Both the position numbers and the translations under genes were made by a program. From positions 20,001 to 35,713 of the forward strand of contig JABUQX010142362.1 in the NCBI GenBank assembly GCA_015478945.1: 15,713 nucleotides of DNA. Reading direction: 5' to 3'. Origin of the DNA: Trachelipus rathkii. Its lineage: Eukaryota > Arthropoda > Malacostraca > Isopoda > Trachelipodidae. Under the pieces are notes generated by a model, which made no database searches, was not told the origin of the DNA, and saw only the letters and a list, made by a program, of their open reading frames with translations. Within the stretch, counting starts at the first letter, position 1; every line of letters begins with the position of its first letter. Shown one piece after another: positions 9,716-15,713 of the stretch.

Positions 9716-10128
9716 CCGGTGTTGGAGCCACTGCGGTGCCGAGTTAATAAACATTCGTATAACAACAATGTTGGTATCCTTATAAGGGTTATTGAGGTCG
9801 TAGAGTTCGAATATGATGGTTATAAGCCCGTGTAGGATGTCTAGACCCCCATTAGGGGGGTCTCGACTGAAAAAGAGCCCTCGGGAGTGCAAAAAGGTCG
9901 AAGGAGAAATGAAGAAGGATGAAAGAAGAATAAAGAAAGGAAAGAATGGAGAAGGAATCTAACTCAGAGGAGTAGGAGTTGACAGCTGCACTGGTGCTGG
10001 ATCCGGTGCAGTGCGGTGCTGGGATAGTAAATATTTGTATAATAATACAATATTTGTGTTAAAATATATGTTTATAAGGATGTAGATCTCAACTAAGGTG
10101 TTTGAGACTCCCTCATGAGCAAGAAGGT
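9716..10128. repeat. diverged direct duplication (two blocks ~273 bp apart)
   Basis: Block A (about 9716-9890) and block B (about 9989-10128) share, in order, a GGTG-rich head (GCACCGGTG versus GCACTGGTG), TGCGGTGC, a TAATAAACATTCGTATAA-like versus TAGTAAATATTTGTATAA segment, a TTATAAGG box, and a CTC-A-CT ... GCAAGAAGG-like tail. Most differences are transitions and small indels. Between the blocks lies a purine-rich tract (~9890-9958). In block A, 9843-9850 and 9856-9863 form an 8-bp stem. Confidence 0.55.
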
Positions 10129-10144
10129 AGCGTCATCAGGCTCG

Positions 10145-10315
10145 ATGCGTGGGGCGCGCCCGCAGGCGCGCAAAGCCGCAATCCGCCGCGAAACTGGCGC
10201 GAGCGCGCGCGTCCGCAGGCGCGCCCGCCGGCGCGATCCGACGCGTGTGCGCGCCCGCAGGCGCGCCCGCCGGCGCGAACCGACGAGGGAGGGGCGCGTG
10301 CGCACACCCTCTCGC
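10145..10315. repeat. very GC-rich CpG-dense island with 42-bp tandem units
   Basis: About 170 bp of GCGCGC-rich sequence in otherwise AT-rich surroundings. CGCAGGCGCGC occurs at 10161 and 10214, and again at 10256. Units 10214-10255 and 10256-10297 agree over their first 23 bases and then again at CCGACG. Many near-palindromic GCGCGC blocks are present. Overlapping Arg/Ala-rich frames on all strands come from the composition and are not called as genes. Confidence 0.8.
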
Positions 10316-10536
10316 GTAACGCATGTACGATCCGGTACGAGAATGCAAACGTATTGTTTTTTTTTTTAACTTAATTTTTTTTTTTTTCAAAAATTTATTA
10401 TTTTTTATTTTATTTTTTAATTTTTTTTTTTTTTACTAAATATTTTATTTTCATGTTTATAGTGTAAAAATTTACGTTTTTACATACCCTAAATCAGTAA
10501 ATCATACCATCATCCAACCCTCCCTCTATCCATATG
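10316..10536. other. T-rich low-complexity spacer
   Basis: Runs of T and A (10346-10440) and AT-rich sequence between the GC island and the octamer array. The end of the Polinton-like element probably lies in this neighbourhood, but neither an AG/CT terminus with a 6-bp duplication nor a matching inverted copy can be shown inside the window. Confidence 0.35.
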
Positions 10537-10580
10537 TGATCTATTGATCTATTGATCTATTGATCTATTGATCTATTGAT
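10537..10580. repeat. octamer tandem array TGATCTAT x5.5
   Basis: Five perfect copies of TGATCTAT (10537-10576) and a partial TGAT. It lies about 70 bp beyond the 3' end of the protease gene, near where the terminal repeat of a Polinton-like element would be expected. Confidence 0.95.
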
Positions 10581-10645
10581 TAAGGTCAAATTTTTCTTTC
10601 GTATAAATAAGTTCTCTGGATAAAAGAAGGAAAAGAAAACAGGTT

Positions 10646-10651
10646 TTTATT
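10646..10651 (-). promoter_or_regulatory. candidate polyadenylation signal AATAAA
   Basis: On the minus strand AATAAA overlaps the TAA stop codon of the protease gene. It is the last canonical hexamer of the capsid-gene cluster and could end the MCP/protease transcripts. Confidence 0.45.
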
Positions 10652-11105
10652 TTAAAGCGTTTATAACATAAGAGCAAACTACATAATCGTTAACATATAA
10701 ATTTTTAGCATCAAATATATTTACAATTTTATTAAAAGAAACATTATTTAAAAAACATATAATAAAATAAATACAGTATACACCACATAAATTAGACCTG
10801 ATGGGCTGCACAGGAAAACATAAAGTCTTAACATATTGAACATTATTATATTTTAAAAAAGATGTTACATAATGATCACTAAACATAAAATCTAAATGCA
10901 GAGAGTCAAGGAAATATACAACATTATTTTTATTCTTATACACAGCTATCCAATGTCCATTGCTCGAAACATCCCTAGGAGAAGTGTTGAAGATAAGGCC
11001 TGAGTCGGTATCCAACTTCACAGCATCGAGTTCATTACATGCGAATACACCTAAAAATCTTCTTTCGTTTCCGAAGGCATTTAATATCTCTTCTTCATTC
11101 ATCAT
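10647..11105 (-). CDS. adenain-like cysteine protease (Polinton/adinto-type)
   Basis: This 152-residue protein matches the adenovirus-maturase (C5) type of cysteine protease carried by Polintons and adintoviruses, which cleaves capsid precursors during particle maturation. The catalytic set is visible: His51 in NGHWIAVY, Asp67 in YFLDSL, Gln100 in FPVQP and Cys107 in NLCGVYC. The His-to-Asp (16) and Gln-to-Cys (7) spacings are those of the family. The length is slightly shorter than adenovirus proteases, which are around 200 residues. The start ATG overlaps the stop of the preceding MCP frame by one base (TAATG), which suggests that both are read from one message. The frame is uninterrupted and all catalytic residues are kept, so the protein could be active if expressed. 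A general SUMO-protease-like relative is the only alternative, and the neighbours argue against it. Confidence 0.85.
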   Translation of the reverse strand: MMNEEEILNAFGNERRFLGVFACNELDAVKLDTDSGLIFNTSPRDVSSNGHWIAVYKNKNNVVYFLDSLHLDFMFSDHYVTSFLKYNNVQYVKTLCFPVQPIRSNLCGVYCIYFIICFLNNVSFNKIVNIFDAKNLYVNDYVVCSYVINALK

Positions 11106-12452
11106 TAATAATTCAAGATTATATTTCGTACTCTGTCAATCTCAATGATTTGGGGATGTTCAAGATACACCAGAACCGAGATTGAGGATGTCAAACTTTG
11201 TCCAAATTTGAGACTCAATCCTAATGTTCCTTTTCTTAGGATATTGAGATGATAAGCATTACAAGCTGAAAGATCAGCAGTGAGATCGTATGCATATAAA
11301 TTACTGTTTTCAGCATAAGTCTGAAGATCAACACCTGTACCGTTATCGCTGCAAGATACAGTATTGGCAAATAAATCGTAAAAAGGACGCGAACATTGAG
11401 AATGTGATCATATATCATCTCATAATCACGACCGTATGGTTGGCCATTCACATGTAAACTGATACCTCTAAGTCCGAAATGGGTAAATTTAAAGGCTGAC
11501 TTTCCATAGTTTCCAGAATACGCATTGTGTTCTACAATTCCTATTATTACCTTCTGAGGTAAGTTACCGTTGACAATGTTAGGTATATTAATGCTCGATA
11601 ATCCTTGGGTAAAGTTAAAAATTTTAGTCTCAATTCTCTTGATTGGATATTTGGCTGTATCGGTCAAAAGAGATTTCTCTATTTCCATATGTTTAAGGGG
11701 CGATAATTTCACTTTACGTATATAAAGATAAGCATCCAATAATTTAAAGATAGGCTTTGGAGCAGTAGTTGTGGCCAAAACAGCACTTTTAACATTAAGA
11801 GCAAATTCAGGTGTAGATCTAGTTAACCTGATGCGGGTGTCCACTGATGGTAGAATAAGTCTTTCTTGAGAGAATATATCACCGTTTACACGTCCGTAAT
11901 ATTCATACGTGTTATTTTTAGATTTAGCATCATTGGTTCTATGTTTCTCTACATCTTTTAAATTGTAATATCCACATGATTGCAGATGAGACTCCTTCGC
12001 ATCTTGAGAATAATTTAGTAAAGTTTCAATATAACTTCTTTGATAAGGGTAACTTGCAGCTGATGCTCCTAGAGATGTTTCATTTAAAAACACCTCAAGT
12101 TGATTAAAACATGTATACAGAAAAGTCTCTGTGGATACTATGTGTTCGGTTCCTGTGAGATCTGAACCATCCTCGTTTACTAACTTGGTCTTCAGATATA
12201 AAAACACATTCGAAGGGTCAAGATATTGGTCAGAAGTACTTGGATATTGAATTCAAGAGGTACATCTGTATTTGTGATGGAATGAACAGGATTAACACTA
12301 ATAAAGGAGGATTCACTCACACTGATCTGTGTAGGGTTCACTGAGAAGAGATCCAATTCACTCTTACAACAATCTGGACTGGAAGGATGGAGGAAATGCA
12401 TCTTGCTGGTACAATCGCCGGATGTATAATGAAGAGAGATTTGTTTAAACAT
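11105..12452 (-). pseudogene. Polinton major capsid protein (F54H12.2-like), two frameshifts
   Basis: Three minus-strand segments together cover one protein of the 'F54H12.2-like' family, the double-jelly-roll MCP of Polintons, which forms the capsid shell. Segment 1 (12452 to ~12240) holds the characteristic N-terminal SELDLF. Segment 2 (~12240 to ~11395) starts near DQYLDPSN and includes NEDGSDL. Segment 3 (~11395 to 11105) starts near RPFYDLF, contains YDLTADLSA and stops at 11105-11107. Both junctions need a -1 shift, as single-base losses would cause, and neither has a canonical slippery heptamer. The combined length of about 430-450 residues is normal for the family. The likely true start is the Met at 12401, just before HFLHPSSPDC, which fits the family's N-terminus better than the upstream Met at 12452. 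The breaks could be real decay or assembly indels. They sit between intact neighbours. Confidence 0.85.
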
Positions 12453-12520
12453 TCCTTATATACGAAATAGGTACAGGTTGTCACTTAAACATACCTTATA
12501 TACGAAATAGTTACAGGATG
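12441..12520 (-). repeat. 40-bp tandem duplication carrying TATA box and ATG
   Basis: 12441-12480 and 12481-12520 agree at 34 of 40 positions. On the minus strand each copy contains TATATAAGG followed by an ATG and TTTAA. The upstream copy's ATG (12490-12492) opens a three-codon frame that ends at TGA (12481-12483). The downstream copy's ATG (12450-12452) continues into the MCP frame. Confidence 0.85.
12454..12501 (-). promoter_or_regulatory. two TATA-like boxes upstream of MCP
   Basis: TATATAAGG occurs on the minus strand at about 12454-12461 and 12494-12501, one per 40-bp repeat copy. They lie 53 and 93 nt upstream of the likely MCP start at 12401, or 2 and 42 nt upstream of the alternative start at 12452. 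Confidence 0.5.
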
Positions 12521-12558
12521 TTTCTATTTATGTAAAAAGTTACCACTTAACAATGTTA

Positions 12559-12915
12559 TTAAAGAGCAAACACGTCAATACACTTTTTCTTTAGTGGTCC
12601 TTTCCTATTCCTCTTTATAGGTTTTTTACGGTAACCTACACCTTGACCAGTCATCTTACGTCGTACTTTCCTTTTAACATCATCTAACATTTCGTCAGAA
12701 GCATCGGCAAGTCTACGTTTTACTGCTGTTCGAGGGTTAACACCACCCATAATATCTTGGAAAGTATCTATACCTGTTCTAGCTACTTTTTTAGCAAGGT
12801 ATTTACCTCCAGATTTAAACAACGGGATAGCACGTCGAAACAGTGAAGCAAAAAATCCACCTAAACCATATCCTCTCTGCATTCTTGAACCCCTGAAGAC
12901 TCTTTCTCTTTCCAT
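12559..12915 (-). CDS. small basic virion protein, adenovirus pX/core-like candidate
   Basis: A 118-residue, strongly basic protein with about 32 Lys/Arg. Residues 17-45 form a Gly-led stretch (GLGGFFASLFRRAIPLF) that would make an amphipathic helix. The second half is rich in KRKVRRK- and KKK-type clusters, suited to DNA binding or nuclear targeting. Polintons and adintoviruses carry a short basic protein of this kind beside the capsid genes, and some have been compared with adenovirus core protein X. Position, size and charge fit that role, but the match is by type rather than by a long motif. A membrane-active pVI-like role is an alternative suggested by the helix. The frame is intact. It lies 15 bp after the penton-like gene, and the spacer is an (AAT)n run. 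No break or missing end is seen. Confidence 0.55.
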   Translation of the reverse strand: MERERVFRGSRMQRGYGLGGFFASLFRRAIPLFKSGGKYLAKKVARTGIDTFQDIMGGVNPRTAVKRRLADASDEMLDDVKRKVRRKMTGQGVGYRKKPIKRNRKGPLKKKCIDVFAL

Positions 12916-12930
12916 TATTATTATTATTAT

Positions 12931-13857
12931 TTAACGGAGCTTCTTTCTTATATGTACTTTACACACGTGGGATCGTTTTGCTTTACCTTCTACGTCTCTC
13001 AGATACACCCTTACGGTCTTAAAATGAGCATTATTCAAAGGTATATAGTGCACACTAGGGAAACTTATAACTCTTTCATCTTTAGGAAAATGTATCACTC
13101 TAAGTAGCTGAGCCTTAGTGTTTCCTACATACTGGGGCTCAACAATATCGCTGTAAACATATGCTACACCGGGGTCTTGTAACATCTTTGAAGGCTCGCA
13201 CACAAAATGTAACGAATCATCGCTGTTATTTTTTGCAACAAGCTTATCTATATACTCTTCCATAGAGGGGATATAACGTATTAATTCATTCAGAGGTGTT
13301 TTGATATCGTTAATGCTCAATATTGTGTCATCACGTAGGTAATTACATTTACGAAACCAGTCGGTAGTGCGGAAAATAAATAAACTTCTATCTTTTAGGT
13401 TTACTCGAGCTTGAGATTTTAAAGTGATTAACACATTGTCATCGTTGAATGTTTTATTAACTAGAAACACTAAATCTTTACATATACGACTTGATCCAAA
13501 TTGTTTGTTTAAGTCTATGAACACATCGGTAAGAGATTTATAGAGACCTCGGTTTATTACATATCTTTCGAAGAAATATTCTTTACCAGTTATCACGATA
13601 ACATCCATATCTGTGTTTTTTAATACATCTTTAACATGTTCAACATTTCTAAATATCATAAATGCCATTTGTGATTCCGGCATATTCTCAATACGTGCAT
13701 CTAATATCATTTCACATAACCCTACTTCATACATTTCTCGTTCAAGTTTTAAAGGACTCAATAACTCTGTAGTAAAGTCTGATATTTTATTTTCAGGATA
13801 TAGATCCATAGAAGCCGATGACGGCAGCGTTAAATAGAAATGATCTTCACTCTCCAT
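12931..13857 (-). CDS. penton-like minor capsid protein candidate
   Basis: A 308-residue intact frame. Its N-terminus, FYLTLPSSASMD followed by FTTELLSPL and YEVGLCEM, is the hallmark of a Polinton/Maverick protein encoded beside the MCP. By position and family knowledge I take this to be the single-jelly-roll minor capsid (penton) protein, which would occupy capsid vertices. The jelly roll itself cannot be proved from the residues alone. There is no signal peptide or membrane segment, and the C-terminus is basic (KRSHVCKVHIRKKLR), as expected for a protein facing DNA or imported to the nucleus. The gene is followed after 15 bp by the basic-protein gene. A TATA-like motif lies 44 nt upstream of the ATG at 13857. 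The frame shows no breaks, unlike the integrase next to it. Confidence 0.65.
   Translation of the reverse strand: MESEDHFYLTLPSSASMDLYPENKISDFTTELLSPLKLEREMYEVGLCEMILDARIENMPESQMAFMIFRNVEHVKDVLKNTDMDVIVITGKEYFFERYVINRGLYKSLTDVFIDLNKQFGSSRICKDLVFLVNKTFNDDNVLITLKSQARVNLKDRSLFIFRTTDWFRKCNYLRDDTILSINDIKTPLNELIRYIPSMEEYIDKLVAKNNSDDSLHFVCEPSKMLQDPGVAYVYSDIVEPQYVGNTKAQLLRVIHFPKDERVISFPSVHYIPLNNAHFKTVRVYLRDVEGKAKRSHVCKVHIRKKLR
12948..12953 (-). promoter_or_regulatory. TATA-like box for the basic-protein gene
   Basis: ATATAAG on the minus strand lies within the last codons of the penton-like gene, 33-38 nt upstream of the basic protein's ATG at 12915. The spacing matches the TATA-like motifs before the other genes of the cluster. 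Confidence 0.35.
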
Positions 13858-13900
13858 GTTCGCAAAGTAAACTGATCAATGTTTCTTAATTTCACTAGCA

Positions 13901-13910
13901 TTTATATAAC
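13901..13910 (-). promoter_or_regulatory. TATA-like box upstream of penton-like gene
   Basis: GTTATATAAA on the minus strand lies 44-53 nt upstream of the ATG at 13857, in the short intergenic gap behind the integrase remnant. Confidence 0.45.
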
Positions 13911-13930
13911 TATTAAACTTCATTGATAAC

Positions 13931-14933
13931 CTATCCATTTGACAAGATATTGTTTATTTTACCTTTCCCTTTAGATCCTAATATTTTTCTATTTTACATT
14001 CGTGGCTCTTAGGATCAAACTGTATTTTTCTGTATTTTTGTTTATAGAATCCACCTTTATTTTTTCACCATCTAAATCCTCAAGATATATAATTTTAGCC
14101 TGTCTCTAGGGAATTCCCTGATGGTATCTATTTTAAAAACTTCTCTTGACCATCCAGCTTCATATATCCTTTTCTGAAATTTTCGTCAGTCCTGGATACT
14201 CTTACATAATTCCAGCTTTAACATCTGTGTTATCTTTATTTTTCCTTGGGAGATATAGCACAGCAGGTTTCCTGTCTTCTCTACCCATCTCTATAGGGGG
14301 TATTCTTGCGTTCTGTGATAAGACCGATTATAGGAGTATCAGATCCTGTAGTATATCGAAATATTTAAAAGTATTCATCTTCGTAAAATACCTATGCATT
14401 CTTTTCTTTTATAGTCCTCTGTACTTTCAACTATTGCTGCTTTATTAACTGAAAATGTGTTGTAATAACCTATGTCATACTCAGTAACTATTTCTGAAAC
14501 TTTACCTAAAAAAATTTTGAACTTTATCTGTCCATATCATTTGGAGGATATCTGCCATCCTCATTTATAATTTCTTTGACAACTGCAGCAACAGTCTTTG
14601 ATTTTTTATCTTTTGATCCTTAACCATAAGTATCTGGAATATACATCTATCACAAAAGAATATATTGATAACCTTCATTGTAAGATTTAGTATTTTATCA
14701 TATCGGTTAAGTCTAGTTGCCATACGTTATCTAAATGTGTCGCTATGGTTTTCCGTGTCGGAAATTTTTTTCGTATAGGTTTATGAAGGGTAAACGCATC
14801 CTCGCCTTCAATATTTTTTCAATTCTTTTTTATTAATTTGTGGAAACTTCGATGCAAACCTTGAAAAACCTCCGTAACTGTTTGGCTGTTTCACATCAAA
14901 GTAATATTTATCGACCGCTTCCTTAGCCTCCAT
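13931..14933 (-). pseudogene. Polinton retroviral-type integrase, heavily frameshifted
   Basis: From the ATG at 14933 (MEAKEAVDKYYF) the minus strand carries blocks of a DDE integrase of the retrovirus/Polinton type, split by stops and at least six frame changes. In order these are TLHKPIRKKFP (~14775-14800), WQLDLTDM with the first catalytic Asp (~14699-14725), VIDVYSRYLW (~14650), WTDK with the second Asp (~14525), AAIVES with the Glu (~14415-14441), then the SH3-like tail RTDENFRKGYMK (~14150-14200) and KILGSKGKGK (~13960-13985). The final stop is near 13931. The C-terminal chromodomain that usually follows is cut short after its first strand. The intact enzyme would insert the element into chromosomal DNA. 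The Asp-to-Glu spacing of about 33-35 codons fits the DDE class. This copy cannot make a working enzyme. Confidence 0.85.
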
Positions 14934-14968
14934 GATTCACAATGACATTAACAATAAAAATTATATTC

Positions 14969-14977
14969 ATTTATACC
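14969..14977 (-). promoter_or_regulatory. TATA-like box upstream of integrase remnant
   Basis: GGTATAAAT on the minus strand lies 36-44 nt upstream of the integrase ATG (14931-14933). Confidence 0.4.
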
Positions 14978-15150
14978 AAAAGGTGATATAAAAAATCAAA
15001 TGTATATATGAAATATTTTATTTTTTTTTAATTACAAAATAATATTAACTATTTTAAATTACAAGTCTAAAAACATAGCAAGTGTATACAGAAAGATAAC
15101 ATAGAATATATGCATAATTTTAAATTACAAATAATACAATCATATAAAAA

Positions 15151-15600
15151 TTATGAACTAATCCATTTTGATGCGATGTGTGGTTTTTTTCCTATTCTTC
15201 CTACACTTGAAGGTAATGTGCTTCTACTTAACAACTTTAATCTATCCGATGCAAAAGAAGTACCAGAGGGGCTTGCATCAGGTCTAGGAGATATTGGAAT
15301 ATTATCCAGATCAGCTAATCTTTGTTTATTCAGAATTAAAGTTCTCGGAAAATTAATAGTTTGAAGTTCTTGTTTGATCCTGTTCCATCCTGCTACAGGA
15401 GTCTTCTTCCAATCACGAGAGAGATCGGATATCAAGTCAACAATATTCGATCCAACTATGACTTCTCCCTCAATAATGATTTGACCGAGTTCATTCCATG
15501 TAATCTGATCTTTTAAAATATTATATAGAGCTATACCTGTTTTCTTACTCCTCATAGGCAAGCTTTCCTTGAGTACATGTTTAAAATTATCTTTCTCTTT
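15151..15600 (-). CDS. conserved-looking Polinton-associated protein of unknown role
   Basis: The frame ends at the stop 15151-15153. It is open upstream to 15600, where a TGA lies. The first ATG is at 15555, which leaves 134 residues, but the sense-looking sequence continues upstream (DNFKHVLKESLP). Beyond the stop a second frame from about 15640 to 15600 (ADTKPVVKRER) looks like the same protein, so the gene is probably longer and broken by a frameshift near 15600. Visible features are TGIALYNILKDQITWNELG, then EVIVGSNIVDLISDLSRDW, a basic middle and a Ser/Pro-rich C-terminus ending KWISS. I recall similar 'WN..G.....G.NI.DL..D' stretches in uncharacterised proteins of invertebrate elements but cannot name a function. 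Its place beside the integrase and capsid genes, on the same strand, suggests an element protein. Confidence 0.5.
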   Translation of the reverse strand, partial: KEKDNFKHVLKESLPMRSKKTGIALYNILKDQITWNELGQIIIEGEVIVGSNIVDLISDLSRDWKKTPVAGWNRIKQELQTINFPRTLILNKQRLADLDNIPISPRPDASPSGTSFASDRLKLLSRSTLPSSVGRIGKKPHIASKWISS

Positions 15601-15603
15601 TCA

Positions 15604-15713
15604 CCACGGGCTTAGTATCAGCTGCTAGAGCCTCAAATTAGGAACTGAAATTTAATAAAATCCTTTTTAGATCTACTAATTTTTGTATAGTATTTTGATA
15701 TAGATTGAAGTAT
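15604..15713 (-). other. probable broken N-terminal part of the preceding gene
   Basis: On the minus strand a short shifted frame from about 15640 (LAADTKPVVKRE) leads into the gene ending at 15151. Further upstream, to the window edge, stops occur in all frames and nothing else is recognised. Confidence 0.3.

Noticed and set aside
9716..10015. Compensatory base changes in a shared stem of the duplicated blocks
   Set aside because: GCACCG/CGGTGC and GCACTG/CAGTGC look like covariation, but the 3' arms are not aligned to each other in the two blocks.
10093..10390. Five overlapping Arg/Ala/Pro-rich frames in the GC island
   Set aside because: High GC removes stop codons in every frame; none has a domain, and all share the repeat units.
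10537..10580. CRISPR array
   Set aside because: The repeats are contiguous octamers without spacers, and the DNA is eukaryotic.
11380..12250. Programmed ribosomal frameshifting in the MCP
   Set aside because: No X XXY YYZ heptamer in the right frame at either junction and no clear downstream structure.
13613..13837. Plus-strand 74-codon frame
   Set aside because: Antisense shadow of the intact penton-like gene.
14146..14448. 100-codon plus-strand hydrophobic frame
   Set aside because: It lies antisense to integrase blocks with clear catalytic motifs on the minus strand.

Overview
The window looks like nuclear DNA of an invertebrate animal, most likely an arthropod and plausibly a decapod crustacean. 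This is inferred from long perfect (TA)n and (ATT)n tracts, decayed jockey-like non-LTR reverse transcriptases, one isolated EGF-repeat exon, and an integrated Polinton/adintovirus-type DNA element. Nothing looks bacterial: there are no operons, rRNAs or convincing tRNAs.

Layout. 1-2044 is AT-rich and contains a 765-bp Tc1/mariner-like non-autonomous element (596-1360) with long inverted arms. 2045-3762 is mostly microsatellite, with two weak tRNA-SINE candidates. 3771-~3984 (+) is an exon of a MEGF/draper-like protein with a clear AG acceptor. It has lost cysteines and its donor site, so it may be dead. 4059-4445 is a diverged ~100-bp tandem array. ~5030-7093 (-) is a broken jockey-like RT. 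7238-7663 (-) is an unidentified broken coding relic between two (TA)n tracts. 7843-~9040 (-) is a second, different broken RT. 9061-10330 is a patch of structured repeats: three perfect triloop hairpins, a decamer array, a hexamer array, a diverged duplication and a very GC-rich island.

10647-15713 (-) is the most interesting part: one end of a Polinton (Maverick)/adinto-like element. In transcription order it holds an unidentified conserved-looking gene (15600-15151), a heavily frameshifted retroviral-type integrase (14933-13931), a penton-like minor capsid candidate (13857-12931), a short basic pX-like protein (12915-12559), the double-jelly-roll major capsid protein (MCP, ~12401/12452-11105, two frameshifts) and an adenain-like cysteine protease (11105-10647, catalytic residues present). 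In related elements these proteins would build, mature and integrate a virion-like particle. DNA polymerase B and the packaging ATPase are not in the window and could lie beyond 15713. Integrase decay and the split MCP suggest a copy that cannot move on its own, yet three of the four virion genes have uninterrupted frames. TATA-like motifs recur 33-60 nt upstream of four of the gene starts.
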